In this document: positions 5,140-9,563 of the stretch, piece by piece
Position numbering within the stretch: position 1 is the stretch's first letter
Layout: the number at the start of each line of letters is the position of its first letter
Origin: an uncultured Gemmatimonadota bacterium
GTDB lineage: Bacteria; Gemmatimonadota; Gemmatimonadetes; Gemmatimonadales; GWC2-71-9
DNA length: 9,563 bases
NCBI GenBank assembly: GCA_913009915.1
Contig: CAJVYZ010000066.1
Location: forward strand, 1-9,563
Reading direction: 5' to 3'
Notes under the pieces: generated by a model
Seen by the model: only the letters and a program-made list of their open reading frames with translations
Told to the model about the DNA's origin: nothing
Databases searched by the model: none
Translations under genes and position numbers: made by a program

Positions 5140-6837
5140 CTACTCAGTCCTGAACTGCTCCACCAGTTGGGCCAGCCGGTGAGCCCCCTGGAGGAGTTGT
5201 CCCGCCGCCGCCGCCATCTCTTCCGTCGATGCGCTTTGCTGCTCCGCCGCGGCCGAGACTTCTTCACTGGCTGAAGCGTGTTCGCTGGCCGCCGCGGAGA
5301 CCTCACTGGTGCGCATGGTCAGCTGGTCGACTACGGCACGATTTTCCTCGGCCGAAGTGGTCACCCGCTGCGCCGAGTCACGTATCTGCTCCACGGATTG
5401 GGCGATGCTGTCCAGCGCTCCCGCAGCCGCCTGGGCCACCGTTTCGACGCCGCGGACCTTGTCGCTGCCAACCCGCATGGTATCGGCGACTTCCTTGACC
5501 TGCTGGCGGATGTGATTGACGGTCTTGGTGACTTCCTCCGCGGCACGAGCGCTGGAGTCGGCCAGGTTGCGGACTTCATCCGCAACGACGGCAAACCCGC
5601 GGCCGTGCTCTCCTGCCCGAGCCGCTTCGATGGCCGCGTTCAACGCCAGCAGGTTGGTTTGGGAACTGATCTGCTTGATCAAGTCCACGAACTCGGTAAT
5701 GGATTCGGACAGTCGGTTGAGATCGTTGACCTGTTCGGTCGTTCCCTGAACGAATTCGCGCACGTCGAGGAGGGCCTGGCTTGCGGCCGACACATCGGTG
5801 TGGTGCTGACCCGCGAGTTCCTGCACTGTGCGTCCGAGCGTGGCGAGTTGGCTGGCCTCCTCGACGTTTTCTTGGGAGGATTGCTTGATCTGCTCGAGCA
5901 TCTGGTCGGCTGCGCTCATTCCCTGCACTTGTTGTTCGGCGCTGGTCGATACCTTGACCATGGCGGTGGAGATCTCCCCACTGGACGCGGCCAGCTCTTC
6001 GCTCATGGCCGAGAAGTCGCCCGCGCTCGATGAAATCTGACTGGATTCGGTCCTGACGGCCGCAACCAAATTGCGCAGCCGTTCACTCATGGTGTTCATG
6101 GATTCGGCCAGCGGTTCGATCTCCATCGGCAGGGCACCGATCTGCATCGGGCGCAGGTCTCCCGCGCCGAACCGCTCCGCCGCAGTGGACAGCCGGCTGA
6201 GATCGCGCGATACGGACCGCACGGTCGATACCGTCAGCAGAACCCCGATGAGGACAACGACCAGGAAGCCGAGGCCCATGTAGAGTTGGCGTTGGCGGGC
6301 GGCCTCTTGTAATTCCGCCGCCCGGGCCGTGGCAGCCTGGCTGCGGGTATGAGCCAATGACTGCAGTTCCATGAGGAGCGTGTCCGTCGGCGGGCGAGCG
6401 GTCTCGGCCTTGGCGAGCGCCTCGCCTGGGCGGCGGAGATCCGCCAGCGCATGGGCCAGGGAATACACTACCTCGATGTTGGCCTGCCCCGCCGCGATCC
6501 GGTTGATGGTCAACCGTTCCTCAATAGGAATTCCCCGGAGGGCACGGAACTGGCTCTGGTAGAAGTAGGCGGAATCTCCGCTGGCCAGGAAATTGGCGCG
6601 AGCTCTGTTGGTTGGCGACAACAAATACTGTTCCGCCGCCCGGATCTCGTTCATGATAGACCTGACCAGCCCGCTGCTGGCAACCTGGCTCTCGCCGAGC
6701 AGCCGCATTTCCTGGTGGACTACCTCGCTCAGGTTGATGCTCTCCCGTACGGCCTGGTAGGCGATGAACCCGGTGAGGAGGATCAAGACGGCCATGCCGC
6801 GGCCGATGCGGATGCGGAGACTGTTGAAGAACCTCAC
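5140..6837 (-). CDS. Methyl-accepting chemotaxis protein
   Basis: This is a 565-residue transmembrane chemoreceptor. TM1 spans about 13-30, and a mostly helical periplasmic sensor of about 155 residues (31-185, four-helix-bundle-like) follows. TM2 spans about 187-205, then a HAMP domain at about 206-258. The cytoplasmic coiled-coil hairpin ends near residue 565. The conserved tip that binds CheW and CheA is clear at about 387-427 ([20 protein letters not shown], then [15 protein letters not shown]). Glu/Gln-rich flanks such as [19 protein letters not shown] fit the methylation helices. There is no C-terminal NWETF-type CheR tether. The start is GTG6837, preceded by a G-rich stretch. It overlaps the stop of the binding-protein gene as GTGA, so the two are probably translationally coupled. 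No other che genes are in the window. Confidence 0.95.
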   Translation of the reverse strand: MRFFNSLRIRIGRGMAVLILLTGFIAYQAVRESINLSEVVHQEMRLLGESQVASSGLVRSIMNEIRAAEQYLLSPTNRARANFLASGDSAYFYQSQFRALRGIPIEERLTINRIAAGQANIEVVYSLAHALADLRRPGEALAKAETARPPTDTLLMELQSLAHTRSQAATARAAELQEAARQRQLYMGLGFLVVVLIGVLLTVSTVRSVSRDLSRLSTAAERFGAGDLRPMQIGALPMEIEPLAESMNTMSERLRNLVAAVRTESSQISSSAGDFSAMSEELAASSGEISTAMVKVSTSAEQQVQGMSAADQMLEQIKQSSQENVEEASQLATLGRTVQELAGQHHTDVSAASQALLDVREFVQGTTEQVNDLNRLSESITEFVDLIKQISSQTNLLALNAAIEAARAGEHGRGFAVVADEVRNLADSSARAAEEVTKTVNHIRQQVKEVADTMRVGSDKVRGVETVAQAAAGALDSIAQSVEQIRDSAQRVTTSAEENRAVVDQLTMRTSEVSAAASEHASASEEVSAAAEQQSASTEEMAAAAGQLLQGAHRLAQLVEQFRTE

Positions 6838-7352
6838 TCGTCTTCCCCCGCCAGTTCCACCGCCCCATTACGGACTACTCCGACATAGACGACTGGCGCG
6901 GTCACGTCGCCGTTGGCGTCGAATCCGATGGTGCCGAGGACGCCCTGGAACGCCGGTCGGCTGGTGCCCACTGCGGCAATGGCATCCCGGATCGCTGTCC
7001 GGTCGGTTCCGACCTCCGCGATTGCCTGACTCACGAGATAGACGGCGTCGTAGGCGCCGGCAGCCGACAGGTTAGGCGGGGCCTGGCCGGGATAGGCGAG
7101 CGACCATGACTCGACGAACTGGTTGTTCCTGGGGGTGTCTATCAGCGACATGTACGCCGCTGTGACGTAGGTCCCTTCGGCCAGGGCGCCCTGTCTCTCG
7201 ATACGCTCGATGCCGTCGCCCCCCATGAATGGTATGGTGATGCCCCGGCTACGCGCTTCAGCCAGGATGTACTCCGCTTCATCGAGATACCCTGCCAGGA
7301 CGATGAACTCGGCTCTCCCGCTCCGGGCGATGCGGTCGAGGTATGGCCCCAC
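6834..7352 (-). CDS. Branched-chain amino acid/amide-type substrate-binding protein, C-terminal part (frameshifted)
   Basis: This open frame of 172 residues is the C-terminal half of a Peripla_BP_6 (LivJ-like) binding protein. It begins [20 protein letters not shown] and continues with [19 protein letters not shown] and [15 protein letters not shown], all typical of the second lobe, then ends in a short acidic tail. Its internal ATG has no ribosome-binding site, so it is very probably not an independent gene. It continues the upstream frame (to 7993) after a one-base shift near 7360-7376. The joined protein would be about 386 residues, normal for the family. Its stop overlaps the chemoreceptor start (GTGA). 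It may be a pseudogene half, or intact in reality if the shift is an error in the sequence. Confidence 0.8.
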   Translation of the reverse strand: MGPYLDRIARSGRAEFIVLAGYLDEAEYILAEARSRGITIPFMGGDGIERIERQGALAEGTYVTAAYMSLIDTPRNNQFVESWSLAYPGQAPPNLSAAGAYDAVYLVSQAIAEVGTDRTAIRDAIAAVGTSRPAFQGVLGTIGFDANGDVTAPVVYVGVVRNGAVELAGEDE

Positions 7353-7993
7353 GTCCGGGGCGACCCGAGGTAGGGGTCGGCGGTGAGGATCTGTCCATCC
7401 AGGGCGACGAATTCCGTCGTGAATGATTGTCGCACCCCGCGGCCGTAGTCGTCATTGCCATAGAGCACCACACCGCGCTGGTAGCCGAGCCCGTCACGAG
7501 CCCACCGGGCCAGGGCACCACCGTGGGCCAGATCGCTGGGGCACATCCTGAACGTGTAGCGGCCGGCGCGGCTTACGGCCGGGGCCGAGGCGGTTGGCGA
7601 GATCTGTACCACCGGATTGGCCCCGCCGTTGTAGACCGGTGCCGCAGCCAAAGTCAGTCCGGAGAACCCGTTGCCGAGAACGGCGACGATGCCGGCGTCG
7701 TTGTACAACTCCGTCGCCACCACCACCGCGGAATCCGGGTCCTCGCGATCGTCGCGCTCGACCAACTCCAATAGCCGGCCGTTGATGCCACCCTTGGCGT
7801 TGATCTCCTGGACCGCCAACCTGGCACCATCGAGCATCGGCGCCATGTTGACGTCCGTAAAATTGGCCGAAACCCCGATCTTGATGGGGCCGGTCTCTTG
7901 GGCGCAGGCGCCGGCGAGTATCAACCCGCTGCACAGTGCCGGTAGCAGGGCACCACCAGCTGCACGGAGCCAACCATGTGTGACAGGGACCAC
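7142..7993 (-). CDS. Branched-chain amino acid/amide-type substrate-binding protein, N-terminal part (frameshifted)
   Basis: This frame carries the signal and first lobe of a Peripla_BP_6 (LivJ-like) protein. Homology-like sequence runs to about 7370 (up to ILTADPYLG); the rest to 7142 is out-of-frame read-through. The start is placed at GTG7993 because GAGGAG (7999-8004) lies 5 nt upstream. It then begins with a leader of basic and hydrophobic residues ending LAGAC, with Cys30 a possible lipid anchor; an ordinary signal peptidase I site is also possible. A longer start at 8035 would run through a perfect hairpin and is less likely. First-lobe landmarks include KIGVSANFTDVN, GARLAVQEINAKGGINGR, DDREDPDSAVVVA and VVLYGNDDYGRG. 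The family binds Leu/Ile/Val, amides or related small molecules. No ABC permease or ATPase gene is adjacent, and the partner is the chemoreceptor downstream. Confidence 0.82.
   Translation of the reverse strand: MVPVTHGWLRAAGGALLPALCSGLILAGACAQETGPIKIGVSANFTDVNMAPMLDGARLAVQEINAKGGINGRLLELVERDDREDPDSAVVVATELYNDAGIVAVLGNGFSGLTLAAAPVYNGGANPVVQISPTASAPAVSRAGRYTFRMCPSDLAHGGALARWARDGLGYQRGVVLYGNDDYGRGVRQSFTTEFVALDGQILTADPYLGSPRTWGHTSTASPGAGEPSSSSWQGISMKRSTSWLKRVAGASPYHSWGATASSVSRDRAPWPKGPTSQRRTCR
7360..7376 (-). other. Frameshift junction within the binding-protein gene
   Basis: The frame of DPYLG (minus strand ctcggg) changes here to the frame of PDVGPYLDR (minus strand ccggacgtggggcca). One extra base in the short G run (GGG to GGGG) or C run (CCCC to CCCCC) would restore a continuous protein reading DPYLG-VAPDVG or DPYLG-SPPDVG. 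No classical X-XXY-YYZ slippery heptamer is present, which argues against programmed frameshifting. Confidence 0.8.
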
Positions 7994-8027
7994 TCTTGCT
8001 CCTCGTCGAGGATCGCGCAGCCGACCG

Positions 8028-8049
8028 CCGGTCACCTTCGTGTGACCGG
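8028..8049. promoter_or_regulatory. Perfect 8-bp inverted repeat in the leader of the binding-protein gene
   Basis: CCGGTCAC (8028-8035) and GTGACCGG (8042-8049) form a perfect dyad with a 6-nt loop. It ends 35 nt upstream of the GTG start at 7993 and 24 nt upstream of its Shine-Dalgarno. It could be a repressor or activator site, or a hairpin in the 5' leader. Confidence 0.45.
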
Positions 8050-8122
8050 AGCGGAGATGATCCGATGTATGACTGAGATAGGCTGTGCCCCTAAGAGTCC
8101 ATCTAGGTTAGTAAGCCGTCTT

Positions 8123-8138
8123 GGGGATGGCAATCCCC
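8123..8138 (-). terminator. Hairpin after the secreted hypothetical gene
   Basis: GGGGAT and ATCCCC form a perfect 6-bp stem with a 4-nt loop, 5 nt after the minus-strand stop (8144). No T-tract follows, so termination is uncertain. A competing stem between CCCC (8135-8138) and GGGG (about 8147-8150) is also possible. Confidence 0.35.
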
Positions 8139-8143
8139 GCCAG

Positions 8144-8704
8144 TCAGGGGACCGCGGCGTCTTCTCGATGGCCCCAACCGTCCAGCAGCGGGCCGTCGAC
8201 TAACGACACCGACGCCGCAGTGGAGTCGGTGAATTTGCGCCACGTCAGGCGCAGCATCTGACGGTGGCGGATCCATTGGAGCATCGACTGCGATCCTTGC
8301 TGCACCACGTCTGTCTCGCCGTAGGCCGATACCAGGGAGGATCTCCACGCCTGAAATTGGACCGGTGACACCGGCCCCGAAATGGTGAGGATCGCCACCA
8401 GACTGTCCCGGGCGGAGAGCCACAGGTCTACCGGATCGGACGTAATGGGGTCGAGAAAAGTGGAACGGCAATCCATGACGCCCCGATCTACTGTGGACCG
8501 TTCACAGGCGAGGGCCGTGCCCGAGAGATCGCCCACCCGCTCGGAGGCGGCGTCCAGCGAAATACCGGCTCGAAAGCCGAAGAACCGTAGGCTCGGCAGG
8601 CGTGTCCAGCTCGGCGTCTGAGCTGCGACGGAGGGCGCGGCGACGAGGACGGCGATCCACCACAGCCACGCCGGCGGACCAGCTATGAAAGTACCAGGCC
8701 GCAT
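8144..8704 (-). CDS. Secreted protein of unknown function
   Basis: This is a 186-residue protein with a Sec signal peptide: Trp/Leu/Val-rich core at 12-26 and cleavage near VAA-QT (about residue 28). The mature part is about 158 residues with two cysteines, Cys67 and Cys79, in LACERSTVDRGVMDCR. In the periplasm these could form a disulfide. Features that look conserved are FFGFRAGISLDAA, the Trp-containing AWRSSLVSAYGE, the aromatic/basic strand MLRLTWRKF and the C-terminal SLVDGPLLDGWG. No named domain was recognised. The start is ATG8704. The first 22 nt overlap the end of the methyltransferase gene, so it is probably translated from the same mRNA by coupling. There is no visible functional relation to DNA repair. 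Confidence 0.78.
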   Translation of the reverse strand: MRPGTFIAGPPAWLWWIAVLVAAPSVAAQTPSWTRLPSLRFFGFRAGISLDAASERVGDLSGTALACERSTVDRGVMDCRSTFLDPITSDPVDLWLSARDSLVAILTISGPVSPVQFQAWRSSLVSAYGETDVVQQGSQSMLQWIRHRQMLRLTWRKFTDSTAASVSLVDGPLLDGWGHREDAAVP

Positions 8705-9204
8705 GTACGTAATTCGTGGTCGAGGAGCCAGCGCTTGCGCTTCAGGCCACCGCCATACCCGACCAGATCACCATGCTTGCCCACCACACGATGACACGGG
8801 ATACAGATGCTGAGTGGGTTGGCGGAGATGATCTGCCCGGCCCGGCGTGGGTGTTGCCCACTGCCCCGGGCGATGTCCTCATAGCTGCGAGTTTCGCCGA
8901 GGGGGATGGTGCACAGGAGGCGCCACACGGTCTCGCTGGCCAGATCAGCTCGGAAGAAGTCGGCCAGGTGCGCCGGATAGGCGAACGGTCGCGGGCGGCC
9001 CCGGAAGTAAGCCTCGAGCCACCGCTCGAGTTGGGGACAAGGGCCAACCTCGATACTGATGCCGGGGCGTCCCTGGCGCAGCCGCTCGGCCCAATTGGTC
9101 CCTCGACTGCTGGCGGCGTACTCGACCACCAGTGGCCCACTGGCACATTCCACCAGCGTCAGTGCCCCCATGGGCGAAACGAAGCTGTTCCAAGTCACCC
9201 GCAT
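8683..9204 (-). CDS. ogt: Methylated-DNA--protein-cysteine S-methyltransferase
   Basis: This 173-residue protein is a suicide alkyl-transfer DNA-repair enzyme of the Ogt/MGMT family, which removes O6-alkyl groups from guanine onto its own cysteine. The acceptor is Cys137 in IPCHRVVG. The Asn hinge and helix-turn-helix stretch (RRAGQIISANPLSIC) precede it, with an Arg at 120 or 121 as the nucleotide-flipping arginine. GYGGGLKRKRWLLDHE closes the active-site domain. The N-terminal pseudo-RNaseH-like domain (about 1-85) is present. There is no Ada-type zinc domain, so it fits the stand-alone Ogt form. ATG9204 has its only good Shine-Dalgarno (AAGGAGG, 9220-9226) 15 nt upstream, unusually far. 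The secreted hypothetical gene overlaps its 3' end by 22 nt. Confidence 0.95.
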   Translation of the reverse strand: MRVTWNSFVSPMGALTLVECASGPLVVEYAASSRGTNWAERLRQGRPGISIEVGPCPQLERWLEAYFRGRPRPFAYPAHLADFFRADLASETVWRLLCTIPLGETRSYEDIARGSGQHPRRAGQIISANPLSICIPCHRVVGKHGDLVGYGGGLKRKRWLLDHELRTCGLVLS

Positions 9205-9219
9205 GATAGATTCAAGCCG

Positions 9220-9237
9220 CCTCCTTGCCGAATAGTA
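9220..9237 (-). promoter_or_regulatory. Shine-Dalgarno and possible -10 element for ogt
   Basis: On the minus strand, TACTAT (9232-9237) matches the -10 consensus at four of six positions, and AAGGAGG (9220-9226) is a full Shine-Dalgarno. No clear -35 is visible. The elements are so close together that transcription would start inside or just before the Shine-Dalgarno, which weakens the -10 call. Confidence 0.25.
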
Positions 9238-9291
9238 GGCCGGACACGCCCCGGCCGAAAGGTGGCGCCCACTTACTCCATGGGTGCGGCC

Positions 9292-9301
9292 TATTTATCT
9301 T
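9292..9301 (+). promoter_or_regulatory. A+T-rich -10-like element directly before the last gene
   Basis: TATTTATCTT contains TATCTT (9296-9301, TAnnnT pattern) ending 5 nt before ATG9307. A -10 element at this distance would place the transcription start at or next to the start codon, as in leaderless mRNAs. No convincing -35 is seen. Confidence 0.3.
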
Positions 9302-9306
9302 GACAG

Positions 9307-9563
9307 ATGACTACGCCGCAGACCTTGAACGTCCGAACGTTCGTCGATCGGGCCGACGGCCTCTCCCATTTCATGCGCTGTGCCGGTGAGGCGCCGCGGC
9401 TCCTGGCGTTTGACGACGCCATCGGCTGTCCGGTAGAAAACGCCCTTCCCGCCCTGGAGTGGACCGCCGCCGTCGGCATCATCCTCGACGACGATCTCCT
9501 GCACGCCAGCCGACTGACCTCCGAAACGGCAGCCGCCGAGACCGGAAGGGCGTCGTGGAGGGG
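9307..9563 (+). CDS. Unrecognised protein, 5' part (runs off the window)
   Basis: An open frame begins at ATG9307 and continues without a stop to the window end (85 codons). It shows strong third-position G/C preference like the neighbouring genes, which supports it being real and on this strand. The product begins MTTPQTLNVRTFVDRADG. It is Ala- and Asp-rich, has an acidic DDD cluster near residue 62, and has no signal peptide or early membrane segment, so it looks cytoplasmic. No family was recognised from this part. There is no Shine-Dalgarno before the ATG; instead an A+T-rich TATTTATCTT lies 5-14 nt upstream. This suggests either a leaderless mRNA or a start further inside the frame, for example the ATG at codon 23. 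It is divergent from ogt. Confidence 0.6.
   Translation, partial: MTTPQTLNVRTFVDRADGLSHFMRCAGEAPRLLAFDDAIGCPVENALPALEWTAAVGIILDDDLLHASRLTSETAAAETGRASWR

Noticed and set aside
5278..6033. 251-codon plus-strand open frame inside the chemoreceptor gene
   Set aside because: It is antisense to the conserved signalling domain. Long shadow frames are expected opposite such Ala/Glu/Ser-rich coiled-coil sequence.
7340..7380. Programmed ribosomal frameshift in the binding-protein gene
   Set aside because: There is no slippery heptamer, no obvious stimulatory stem just downstream, and this protein family is not known to use frameshifting. A deletion or sequence error is simpler.
1..9563. CRISPR array, transposon ends, tRNA/rRNA genes or toxin-antitoxin pair
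   Set aside because: I saw no regularly spaced repeats, terminal inverted repeats with a transposase, cloverleaf sequences or small paired frames typical of these elements.

Overview
The window is a 9.6-kb stretch of high-GC bacterial chromosome, a little over 60% G+C by eye. It is coding-dense and shows no insertion sequences, phage genes, tRNA, rRNA or CRISPR arrays. The gene products point to a diderm (Gram-negative) bacterium: a secreted cupredoxin, a periplasmic binding protein paired with a chemoreceptor, a lipoprotein-like PD40 propeller protein and a type I signal peptidase. The mix of PD40 propeller protein, small secreted hypotheticals and high G+C would fit Gemmatimonadota or a related phylum. 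That placement is an impression from protein style, not a demonstrated assignment.

Layout. (1) 17-2407, plus strand: a BCP-type peroxiredoxin, a PD40 beta-propeller lipoprotein-like protein whose true start looks non-canonical, and signal peptidase I 12 nt behind it. (2) 2447-3943, minus strand: a small zinc-ribbon protein followed by a TetA-like MFS drug-efflux transporter, ending in a hairpin plus T-tract terminator. (3) 4089-5127, plus strand: a secreted cupredoxin that seems to lack the usual axial Met ligand, a roughly 300-bp intergenic region with several hairpins, and a small helical protein with a histone-H1-like basic tail. (4) 5140-7993, minus strand: a Leu/amide-type periplasmic binding protein, split by a single-base frameshift, overlapping a methyl-accepting chemotaxis protein by GTGA. 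(5) 8144-9204, minus strand: an Ogt-type methylated-DNA-cysteine methyltransferase overlapping by 22 nt a secreted protein of unknown function. (6) 9307 to the end, plus strand: the 5' part of an unrecognised gene that may be translated from a leaderless mRNA.

How the genes work together. The clearest functional unit is the binding-protein/chemoreceptor pair. No ABC permease or ATPase gene is next to the binding protein, so it probably presents a ligand to the receptor rather than feeding an importer. The other genes are ordinary housekeeping or stress functions (peroxide reduction, protein export, alkylation repair, efflux) in short units.

I found no obvious new multi-gene defence or mobile system. 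The items most worth checking are the split binding protein and its chemoreceptor partner, the likely ATC start of the propeller protein, the cupredoxin without its axial ligand, and several inverted repeats in promoter or leader positions.
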